Assembly (NCBI GenBank): GCA_007131045.1
Contig: SLRI01000597.1
Coordinates: 1 to 6,375 of the forward strand
Origin: Rhodospirillales bacterium
GTDB lineage: Bacteria > Pseudomonadota > Alphaproteobacteria > Geminicoccales > Geminicoccaceae
Direction of reading: 5' to 3'
Length of the DNA stretch: 6,375 bases
A model generated the notes under the pieces. That model had not been told where the DNA came from and did no database searches. It saw only the letters and a list, made by a program, of their open reading frames with translations. Within the stretch, counting starts at the first letter, position 1; each line of letters begins with the position of its first letter. Shown here piece after piece: positions 1 through 5,058 of this stretch. Position numbers and translations under genes: made by a program.

Positions 1-189
1 CGTGTGGCGCAATTCGATCGCCTCGGCGAGGCCGGCATGCTGGTCGACCAGCCCGTTGATCCGGGCCTCGTCACCGAACAGCAAGAAGCGCAGATCGGGG
101 CGCCGCTCGCGGGCGAGGGCAGCGCCGGCGATGACGATCTCGGGCGCCTTGTCCCCGCCCATGCCGTCGAGGGCGACGGTCACCGTCAT
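1..189 (-). CDS. plsX: Phosphate acyltransferase PlsX, N-terminal part (gene runs off the left edge)
   Basis: Only the first 63 codons are present. PlsX makes acyl-phosphate from acyl-ACP; PlsY then uses it to acylate glycerol-3-phosphate at the start of phospholipid synthesis. It is a peripheral, cytoplasmic-side protein. The translation begins MTVTVALDGMGGDKAPEIV, which matches the family's N-terminal signature (a beta strand, then D-x-MGGD-x-APE). It continues with a plausible ARERRPDLRFLLFGDEARI segment. The chosen ATG is the one closest to this conserved core. An in-frame ATG at 228 would add 13 proline-rich residues, and neither start has a convincing Shine-Dalgarno sequence. The gene lies 114 nt downstream of the DUF177 gene on the same strand, an arrangement common across bacteria. 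Many genomes place rpmF between the two; it is not here. The rest of plsX, and probably fabH, should lie outside the window. Confidence 0.9.
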   Translation of the reverse strand, partial: MTVTVALDGMGGDKAPEIVIAGAALARERRPDLRFLLFGDEARINGLVDQHAGLAEAIELRHT

Positions 190-302
190 CGGGCGGCCGT
201 GCGGCGGCGGCAGGGCAGGCAGGCGCATCGATGCACCGCGGCCGCGCTCGGCCAGGGCGGTCTCGAGCGAGCCGCGGGTTCAACGAAAAATGGACGCAAG
301 GG

Positions 303-851
303 TCACCGCCTCTTGGATCGGTCGCGCAACGCCGCGAGCGCGGCAAAGGCCGAGCGTGCCGCCGCGTCCGCGGCATCGTTGTAGCTGCGCAGCACGGCCG
401 GAGCGTCGGCGGCATGCGGATAGGGATCGAGGGCCAACGACAGCTCCTCGACCGCTATTTCGCCGAGATCGAGCAGATCCCCATCGATCGGCTCCGGCTC
501 CTCGTCGTCCGGCGAGACCACGACTTCGGCCGAGACGGTGCTGCCGTCGAGCAGAAAATAGCGCTCGACCGGCACTTCGAGGCGGGCCGGCACCGGCTCG
601 AGCGTGACGACGCAACGCTGGGTCAACTCGGCCTCCACGGTGCCGCGCACGATCAGAATGCCGTCGCGCGGGCCCTTCTCGATCCGGCCCTCGAAGTCGA
701 ACGCCGTGAGGGTGACCAGATCGAGCCGCCGGGCCACAGCGCGCCGCTCGCCCGGCATCGATCCGAGCACGAAGCCGTGCCCGCCGACCGCCGGCAGATG
801 CCGCAGTTTGAACAGCCGCGAGAATTCGACCTCGTCCGCCAAGTCTTTCAT
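303..851 (-). CDS. DUF177 / YceD family protein
   Basis: This encodes 182 residues of the DUF177 (YceD) family, whose members are tied to 23S rRNA accumulation and ribosome biogenesis and usually sit beside rpmF and/or plsX. Visible family features are an N-terminal EFSRLFKLRHLP segment (9-20), a central beta-rich region with QRCVVTLEPV (78-87), and the acidic stretch from about 115 to 145 ending in DLGEIAVEELSLALDPYP, the most conserved part of the family. The C-terminus is alanine-rich and ends SKRR. I chose the ATG at 851 because homologues begin just before EFSR and GGTGAGGGG lies directly upstream. A GTG at 896 would add 15 residues that look unlike the family. It sits between the CBP3-type chaperone gene and plsX on the same strand, so cotranscription is likely. 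The biochemical role in alphaproteobacteria is inferred from the family, not shown here. Confidence 0.9.
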   Translation of the reverse strand: MKDLADEVEFSRLFKLRHLPAVGGHGFVLGSMPGERRAVARRLDLVTLTAFDFEGRIEKGPRDGILIVRGTVEAELTQRCVVTLEPVPARLEVPVERYFLLDGSTVSAEVVVSPDDEEPEPIDGDLLDLGEIAVEELSLALDPYPHAADAPAVLRSYNDAADAAARSAFAALAALRDRSKRR

Positions 852-990
852 CCCCTCACCGGAAGCGCCGCAGGCGGCGACTTTGCCGACTCCCACTCGT
901 CTCGGCCGGGCACGGCGCGTGCCGCAGGCCCACCAGCAGCGCAGACTACGCTGATTTGCACCGGCAGGCTAGGCAGAACCAGTCCCCTGG
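852..990. other. Chaperone-DUF177 spacer with a small GC hairpin
   Basis: This is a 139-nt spacer inside the presumed chaperone-DUF177-plsX unit. It contains a perfect 6-bp hairpin: GGCACG at 909-914, loop GCG, CGTGCC at 918-923. A second 5-bp hairpin (ACCAG 978-982 / CTGGT 987-991) overlaps the last base of the chaperone stop codon. Neither is followed by a T-run on the minus strand, so I do not call a terminator. They could stabilise or punctuate the mRNA. No small gene is seen in the spacer. Confidence 0.35.
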
Positions 991-1650
991 TCAAGCCGGG
1001 GCGACCTCGGCCGCGCCCTCGACGGCGTAGCGCCCGGCGAGCAGCTCGCTGCCGGGCAGCGCCGCCAGGCGTGCGTCCTCGGCCAACAGATAGCCCGCCA
1101 AGGCCAGCATGCCGGGCGCCGGCGGGTCGGGCTCCTCCGCCATCTCCGCCGCCGCAGCCCCCTTGTCGCTCACCACGCGGTTGAAGACGTTGCGCTCCAG
1201 GACGGCAGCGATCCGCCCGCGATCCTGGGCATCGAGACCCGGATCGAGAGCAAAGAAGCGGGCGAGAAAGGTCTGCGCCGCGCGCTTGACGTGCTTGCCG
1301 ACGGAGAGATCGCCCACACCCTGCTCGCGGATGTTGCGATCCACATCGGCGAACATCACGTCGAAGATGTCCTGGGCCAGGACCTTGCCGGGCTCGCCCT
1401 CGGCGCGCAGCCGGCGCATGACCAGTGCCGCGTGCACCCCGATCATCTCCAGCCGACCGTCCGGGGTGTCCGGCACGCCCCATTCCGCATAGAGGATCGG
1501 CTGGCGCGCCCGGGCGACGATCACGTGGTAGACGGCGAACGCGATCGCCAGGCGGCGGCGATCGGTGCGGCGACCGATCAGCCAACTGCTGAATTGACCG
1601 AAAAGGCCGCGACTGACCGGCCAAGAGACTTGTTCGGGATTCTTCGACAT
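991..1650 (-). CDS. Ubiquinol-cytochrome c chaperone (CBP3 family) protein
   Basis: This 219-residue protein resembles the ubiquinol-cytochrome c chaperone family. The mitochondrial homologue Cbp3 (UQCC1) acts in cytochrome b synthesis and bc1 complex assembly. The family core is clear: YHVIVARARQPILYAEWGVP (41-60), then DTPDGRLEMIGVHAALVMRRL (about 61-81), then QDIFDVMFADVDRNIREQG (93-111) and VGDLSVGKHVKR (112-123), which is the best-conserved block. The C-terminal part from about 165 is alanine- and proline-rich and variable. No signal peptide or membrane helix is seen, so a cytoplasmic or membrane-peripheral location is expected. The ATG at 1650 gives the family's usual N-terminus (MSKNPEQ); upstream in-frame codons are not protein-like. 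No strong ribosome binding site is visible. It is divergent from bamE and precedes DUF177 and plsX, a conserved alphaproteobacterial order. A role in bacterial bc1 assembly is inferred from the family. Confidence 0.88.
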   Translation of the reverse strand: MSKNPEQVSWPVSRGLFGQFSSWLIGRRTDRRRLAIAFAVYHVIVARARQPILYAEWGVPDTPDGRLEMIGVHAALVMRRLRAEGEPGKVLAQDIFDVMFADVDRNIREQGVGDLSVGKHVKRAAQTFLARFFALDPGLDAQDRGRIAAVLERNVFNRVVSDKGAAAAEMAEEPDPPAPGMLALAGYLLAEDARLAALPGSELLAGRYAVEGAAEVAPA

Positions 1651-1741
1651 CGTACATCGTAGATCGGCTGGTGAAGTGAACGCGGCCCCGACCCTGGCGT
1701 GCGTTCGCTCGCCGACGTGGCGGATAGTTCGAGAGGTAGTG
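1651..1741. promoter_or_regulatory. Divergent intergenic promoter region between the chaperone gene and bamE
   Basis: This 91-nt spacer must carry start signals for both divergently transcribed genes. For bamE, GAGAGG at 1731-1736 lies 5 nt before the ATG at 1742 and 8 nt before the ATG at 1745, a good Shine-Dalgarno sequence. GGATAGTT just before it could be a weak -10 element, but no convincing -35 is paired with it. A 7-bp tandem repeat (CATCGTA twice, 1648-1661) covers the chaperone start codon and its 5' side. I could not define promoter hexamers with confidence on either strand. Confidence 0.45.
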
Positions 1742-2215
1742 ATGATGGGCCTGAAATCGAGTGCAGCCGTGCTGCTTCTGGCCGGCGTGCTGGCAGGCGG
1801 GCTGGCGGCCTGCTCGCCCCAGGTGGTGCAGCACGGGCACACCATCGATCCCGAGGCGCTGGCGCGGATCACCCCGGGCGTCACCTCGCGCGAGCAGGTC
1901 GCCCGGCTGATGGGCAGCCCCTCGGCGCTGGCCACGTTCGAGGACGGCCGCTGGTACTACGTCACGCAGCGTCGCGAGAACCGTTCGTTCTTCCAGAGCA
2001 ACATCACCGAGCAGGAGGTGGTGACCATCAGCTTCGACGACCGCGGCATCGTCAGCGACCTGCGCAAGCACGGCATCGACCAGGCGATGGCCGTCGAGCC
2101 CGATCCCGACAGCACCCGCACGCTGGGCAACGAGCTCACCATCGTCGAGCAGCTGGTCGGCAATATCGGCCGCTTCGGCGACCCGGCCGCGCCCGTTCCC
2201 GGCCAGCGCCAGTAG
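1742..2215 (+). CDS. bamE: Outer membrane protein assembly factor BamE (SmpA/OmlA family lipoprotein)
   Basis: This 157-residue lipoprotein is a subunit of the BAM complex, which inserts beta-barrel proteins into the outer membrane. The first 23 residues form a lipoprotein signal: a lysine at 5, a hydrophobic stretch (8-18), then a LAAC lipobox with the acylated cysteine at 24, so it should face the periplasm from the outer membrane. The SmpA/OmlA fold follows: ITPGVTSREQVARLMGSPS (43-61), the aromatic WYYVTQRRENRSFF (71-84), VVTISFDDRGIVSDL (93-107), and the longer alphaproteobacterial tail with TRTLGNELTIVEQLVGNIGRFG (126-147). The double ATG at 1742/1745 is preceded by GAGAGG; an upstream GTG at 1676 would spoil the signal peptide. 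The gene is divergent from the chaperone-DUF177-plsX run, as in many alphaproteobacteria. It ends 29 nt from the convergent dioxygenase gene. Confidence 0.93.
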   Translation: MMGLKSSAAVLLLAGVLAGGLAACSPQVVQHGHTIDPEALARITPGVTSREQVARLMGSPSALATFEDGRWYYVTQRRENRSFFQSNITEQEVVTISFDDRGIVSDLRKHGIDQAMAVEPDPDSTRTLGNELTIVEQLVGNIGRFGDPAAPVPGQRQ

Positions 2216-2244
2216 GCCCGGCCGGGCGTCCTCCAGAATAAACG
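2216..2244. other. Convergent gap between bamE and the dioxygenase gene, with a GC palindrome
   Basis: The 29-nt gap between two convergent genes begins with the perfect 12-bp palindrome GCCCGGCCGGGC (2216-2227), directly after the bamE stop codon. As RNA it can form only a 4-bp stem with a GGCC loop, and no T-run follows on either strand. It may be a weak termination or stalling signal, but I do not call a proven terminator. Confidence 0.25.
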
Positions 2245-3081
2245 CTAGGCGAAACCGCGCAGCGGCATGTCGGGCGCCCGTTGCAGCCAGTTGTCGGCAC
2301 TGTAGGTCGCCGTCCCGTCGATCAGGTGCAGCGTGTAGGCCTGCCGCGAGCGGGGCGAGCGATTGGCGGCACTGCGGTGCGGCAGCTGGCCGTGCAGGAC
2401 GATGAGATCGCCGGTTTCGGCCTCGAGCGGCACCAGCCCGTCGGCCGGCAGCGGCTCGGGATCGAACTGCTCCATCCGCGTCGTCTCGCCGTCGCGGCGA
2501 AAGCGGCTGGCGAGCGGGCGGCGATGGCCGCCGGGCTCGGCCAGGAGGCAGCCGTTCTCGACCGTCGCATCCTCGAGCGCGAACCAGAGGCCGATGCAGG
2601 ACAGGGGCTCGGTGTGCAGAAAGGTGCTGTCCTGGTGGCAGACCACCTCGCCGCCGATCCGCGGCTGCTTGAAGATGTACATCGACTGCAGCAGCAGCGG
2701 TCGCACGAGGCCGAGATCCCGGGCCAGGGCTTCGAGCTTCGGCTGGCGGGAGAAGCGGTCGAAGACCGGGTCGAGATCGTGCAGCGCGTGGCCGACCTTG
2801 TTGATCGACTGCAGCTTGGGGACCGTCAGCCGCCCCGCCGCATCCAGCGCCTCAGGCTCGAAGAAAAAACGGATCTTGTCACCCGAATCGAGAAAGTAGC
2901 GATCCTGTCCGTGGCGCTGATCGTCGCTGGAGAAGACGGTGGAGAGCCCGCGCGGATCGAAGCTCTCGAGCAACTCGGCCATCCGCTCAGAGAGAGCGGC
3001 ACGAGCGTCCTCGGCCACGAACCTCTTCAAGTGGAGATAGCCCTGGTCCTCCCAGGCGCGACGTTGCGCGGGTGTCAGCAT
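2245..3081 (-). CDS. Phytanoyl-CoA dioxygenase (PhyH) family protein, PHYHD1-like
   Basis: This 278-residue protein is a predicted Fe(II)/2-oxoglutarate-dependent oxygenase. The metal triad is visible: His149-x-Asp151 in VCHQDSTFLH and His235 in LPHRSAANRS. Arg246 lies 11 residues after the last histidine and is the expected 2-oxoglutarate ligand, the same spacing as in PhyH. Other family marks are YIFKQPRIGGEVVCHQD (135-151), the ALEDATVENGCLL segment (168-180), LAEPGGHRRPL (180-190), and ETGDLIVLHGQLPH ahead of the distal histidine. The overall pattern (SINKVGHALHDLDPVF, then IFKQP) resembles the PHYHD1 branch more than true phytanoyl-CoA hydroxylase, so the substrate is unknown. All key residues are intact and length is normal. 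Its ATG overlaps the upstream Uma2 stop codon by one base (TGATG), and AAGGGGAAG lies 10 nt upstream, pointing to translational coupling. No signal peptide; cytoplasmic. Confidence 0.92.
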   Translation of the reverse strand: MLTPAQRRAWEDQGYLHLKRFVAEDARAALSERMAELLESFDPRGLSTVFSSDDQRHGQDRYFLDSGDKIRFFFEPEALDAAGRLTVPKLQSINKVGHALHDLDPVFDRFSRQPKLEALARDLGLVRPLLLQSMYIFKQPRIGGEVVCHQDSTFLHTEPLSCIGLWFALEDATVENGCLLAEPGGHRRPLASRFRRDGETTRMEQFDPEPLPADGLVPLEAETGDLIVLHGQLPHRSAANRSPRSRQAYTLHLIDGTATYSADNWLQRAPDMPLRGFA

Positions 3082-3641
3082 CAGTCCGGTTCTTCCCCTT
3101 GCGAGCCGTAGATCTCGTCCATGATGAGGTCGATTCCGAGATCGCGCAACCGGGTCGTGCCATTGCCGATGCGGCTAGTGACGATCCAGACATCGTCGCC
3201 GTCACGCTCGTGCAGCTCGACCCGCCGCGTGTCCTGCCAGACGAAGAGGATGGCCTGCAGGCTCGAAAAGGTCTTGTAGAAATCGAGCTTGGCGGTTCGG
3301 TCGTCACGCTCTGTCGACGGCGAGAGTATCTCGATGATCAGGCGCGGCTGATCGAAGAAGGCATCGCTCAAGGGCGACGTGCACGATACGAAAATATCGG
3401 GCACTCGGTACATGCTGGCATCGAGACTGGTGGCGAGGCCACCCCCGACGAGCGGTCGGCAAGGTGATGCCAGCCGATCGAGCAACGCTTTCATGAGCCG
3501 CGTGGTAATCTCGACATGCGGCACCTTCGGCGGGTTCATCGCGACCGGCACCCCGCCGATCAGCTCGTAGCGGGTATCGGTCCCGTCGTCGTAGTTCAGG
3601 AACTCGGCGACGGTCATCGGCTGCAATGCCGGCTCGGCCAT
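3081..3641 (-). CDS. Uma2 family (DUF820) PD-(D/E)xK nuclease-like protein
   Basis: This 186-residue protein belongs to the Uma2/DUF820 family, predicted restriction-endonuclease-fold proteins abundant in cyanobacteria and scattered elsewhere. Their biological role is poorly known. The family order is complete: the N-terminal MTVAEFLNYDDGTDTRYELIGG with Glu26, PPKVPHVEITTRL, then the core acids Asp82 in VPDIFVS and Glu104 in LIIEILSPST, and Lys118 in DRTAKLDFYKT. The active-site D...E...K pattern is therefore intact. The C-terminal strand ILFVWQDTRRVELHERDGDDVW (about 131-152) also fits the family. I prefer the ATG at 3641, with GGAG 6 nt upstream, over the in-frame GTG at 3653. The stop overlaps the dioxygenase start by one base, so the two are likely one transcription unit. 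It could be selfish or defence-linked, but no partner of that kind is visible here. Nuclease activity is inferred. Confidence 0.9.
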   Translation of the reverse strand: MAEPALQPMTVAEFLNYDDGTDTRYELIGGVPVAMNPPKVPHVEITTRLMKALLDRLASPCRPLVGGGLATSLDASMYRVPDIFVSCTSPLSDAFFDQPRLIIEILSPSTERDDRTAKLDFYKTFSSLQAILFVWQDTRRVELHERDGDDVWIVTSRIGNGTTRLRDLGIDLIMDEIYGSQGEEPD

Positions 3642-3681
3642 GGCGTGCTCCACTGCTGCGGCAGGCGCATGCTAGCACGAA

Positions 3682-3694
3682 CCGGCAGTGCCGG
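3682..3694. other. Second small hairpin downstream of the serine hydrolase gene
   Basis: A perfect 5-bp hairpin, CCGGC (3682-3686) / GCCGG (3690-3694), with a 3-nt loop lies just beyond the T-run of the likely terminator on the minus strand. It sits about 40 nt upstream of the Uma2 start. It may back up termination or belong to the Uma2 leader; no function can be assigned. Confidence 0.3.
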
Positions 3695-3695
3695 G

Positions 3696-3716
3696 AAAAG
3701 GGGCGGCCGAGGCCCC
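3696..3716 (-). terminator. Likely intrinsic terminator of the serine hydrolase gene
   Basis: Read on the minus strand, GGGGC (3716-3712), a 7-nt loop and GCCCC (3704-3700) are followed directly by TTTT (3699-3696). It lies only 9 nt past the hydrolase stop codon. The stem is short but all G-C, and the T-run is only four long, so efficiency is uncertain. If it works, it separates the hydrolase from the downstream Uma2-dioxygenase pair. Confidence 0.55.
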
Positions 3717-3724
3717 GGCTACAT

Positions 3725-4918
3725 TCAGGCGGCGGCCCGGCTCACCAGGCTGTCGTAGACGGCCGTCTCGAAGGCCATGTAGCCGCCGAACGAGGACGGA
3801 TCGGCGAACGGCAGGATCTGCGTCGCCCAGAAGCCGCCGACGCCGTTCTGCCGGTCGATCCAGTAGTAGAGATTGGCGAGCCCGGCCCAGCCCAGGGCAC
3901 CCGCCGGCCGGCCGGTCGGCGCGTCCTCGTCGTTGATCATGAACGGCAGGCACCACGACTTGGGCATGCCGGGGAAGAACTCGGCGTCGTTGGAGAGCCA
4001 GGCGACGATGCCCGGCAGCTTCTTGATCTTCATCTTGCCGAGGCCGTTCTGGACCGCCATCCGCACCGTTTCGGGCCGCAGCACCCGGCCCTTTTCGCCC
4101 ATGCCGTCGTCGAGCCACATGCGGATGAACCTCATGTAGTCCGGCACGGTCGAATAGAGCCCGTGCCCGGCCATGTGGATCTCCGGGTCCTGTGGCAGCT
4201 CGAAGTCGAGGGGGTCGAGCGAGCCGTCGGCCTGGCGCTGGTGGATCGTCGCCAGCCGGCCGCGCATCTCGGGGCTCAGCGAGAAGGCGGTGCTGGTCAT
4301 CCCCAGCGGATTGAAGATCCGCTCCTGCAGCACGGCCCCCAGCCGCTTGCCGGCGATCGCCTCGACCACTTGCCCGGCCCAGTCGATATTGCTGCCGTAC
4401 TCCCACCGCTCGCCCGGATCGAACAGCAAGGGCGTCATCAGGCAGGGCTTGGACGCCGTGATGACACTCGGCTGGCCGTGCTCCTCGGCGAGCCGGTGAT
4501 AATCCTCGTTGAAGAAGTCGTAGGCGAGGCCAGCGGTGTGCAGGAGCAGCATCCGCGTCGTCACCGGCCGCGCCGGGGCCCGGAGCCGCGGCTGGCCGCT
4601 CTCGTCGAAGCCCTCGAGCACCTGCAGCTTGCCGATCTCCGGGAGGTAGGTCTCGGCCGGCGCGTCGAGGTCGAGCCGGCCCTCCTCGACCAGCTGCAGA
4701 GCGGCCGTGGCGGCGATCGCCTTGGTGGTCGAGAAGATCGCGAACACCGTGTCGCTGGTCATCTCCGCCGGCTGATCCAGCCGCCGCTTGCCGAAGGCGC
4801 CCTCGTAGATGTTCGCCCGCCGGTCGGTCGCCATCGCTACCACCCCGGGCACCCCGGGCTTCTCGACCACCGTCCGCTGCAGGATGGCGTCGCAGCTCTT
4901 CTGCAGATCGTCCGCCAT
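3725..4918 (-). CDS. Serine hydrolase, class C beta-lactamase / EstB-like esterase family
   Basis: This 397-residue protein has the beta-lactamase/transpeptidase-like fold of class C and EstB-type serine hydrolases. The nucleophile motif S-T-T-K is at Ser63-Lys66 (FAIFSTTKAIAA), followed by ALQLVEEGRLDLDAPAETYLPE. The conserved MLLLHTAGL is at 123-131. The second catalytic motif is Tyr174 in WEYGSNIDWAGQVVEAIAG, where G-S-N replaces the Y-x-N of true AmpC. GHGLYSTVPDYMRFIRM (251-267) and LGWAGLANLYYWID (342-355) complete the family pattern; the latter replaces the KTG box. No signal peptide is seen, unlike periplasmic AmpC, so a cytoplasmic esterase or related hydrolase is more likely than antibiotic resistance. 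The substrate is unknown. I chose the ATG at 4918 (AGGGA 9 nt upstream); a GTG at 4945, also with a good GGAAGG, would add 9 residues. It stands alone between two likely terminators. Confidence 0.9.
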   Translation of the reverse strand: MADDLQKSCDAILQRTVVEKPGVPGVVAMATDRRANIYEGAFGKRRLDQPAEMTSDTVFAIFSTTKAIAATAALQLVEEGRLDLDAPAETYLPEIGKLQVLEGFDESGQPRLRAPARPVTTRMLLLHTAGLAYDFFNEDYHRLAEEHGQPSVITASKPCLMTPLLFDPGERWEYGSNIDWAGQVVEAIAGKRLGAVLQERIFNPLGMTSTAFSLSPEMRGRLATIHQRQADGSLDPLDFELPQDPEIHMAGHGLYSTVPDYMRFIRMWLDDGMGEKGRVLRPETVRMAVQNGLGKMKIKKLPGIVAWLSNDAEFFPGMPKSWCLPFMINDEDAPTGRPAGALGWAGLANLYYWIDRQNGVGGFWATQILPFADPSSFGGYMAFETAVYDSLVSRAAA

Positions 4919-5028
4919 GATCTTGTTTCCCTGATTTTTTGTCACTGAACTCGACCTTCCGGCGGGCCGCGCTGCCGGCCGGTCGGTCAGCGGGCAGGAT
5001 AGCGGAAACGTGGCCTCGCGGCACGACG
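4919..5028. promoter_or_regulatory. Leader and possible promoter region of the serine hydrolase gene
   Basis: This stretch lies between the repeat gene's likely terminator and the hydrolase start. Read on the minus strand it holds TATCCT (5001-4996) as a possible -10 element, without a recognisable -35. It also contains a hairpin at 4970-4992 (CGCTG-CCG pairing with CGG-CAGCG, one bulged base). Two Shine-Dalgarno-like sequences, GGAAGG and AGGGA, each stand 9 nt before an in-frame start (GTG 4945 and ATG 4918). The ribosome sites are well supported; the promoter is a guess. Confidence 0.3.
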
Positions 5029-5055
5029 AAAACAGCTACCGTCAGACGGCCGCTG
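5029..5055 (-). terminator. Likely intrinsic terminator of the repeat/membrane protein gene
   Basis: On the minus strand, CAGC (5055-5052) pairs with GCTG (5036-5033), and inside it CCGT (5049-5046) pairs with ACGG (5042-5039) around a 3-nt loop. A 2x2 internal mismatch separates the two stems. TTTT (5032-5029) follows directly. It starts a few bases after the stop codon at 5059-5061, the usual position for a Rho-independent terminator. Confidence 0.55.
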
Positions 5056-5058
5056 CGC

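Noticed and set aside
190..302. Possible rpmF (ribosomal protein L32) between DUF177 and plsX
   Set aside because: The spacer is too short and has no L32-like basic N-terminus (such as AVPKRKTS) in any frame.
231..1184. 317-codon plus-strand frame opposite DUF177
   Set aside because: It has low-complexity Arg/Pro content, particularly in the last third, and is antisense to a well-conserved gene.
848..2071. Long minus-strand frame of 407 codons across the chaperone gene and into bamE
   Set aside because: It is a shadow frame: the translation is arginine/glycine-rich without family motifs, and the overlapping chaperone and bamE frames are clearly real.
2216..2227. GCCCGGCCGGGC as a bidirectional terminator between convergent genes
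   Set aside because: The stem is only 4 bp with no T-run on either side. It is listed as a palindrome, not as a terminator.
3626..4948. 440-codon plus-strand frame opposite the serine hydrolase
   Set aside because: High GC makes long antisense frames common. This one is rich in Arg, His and Pro with no recognisable domain, while the opposite strand encodes intact S-x-x-K and HTAGL motifs.
3672..5024. 450-codon minus-strand frame covering the serine hydrolase in another phase
   Set aside because: It is an out-of-frame reading of the same gene and carries no conserved motif.
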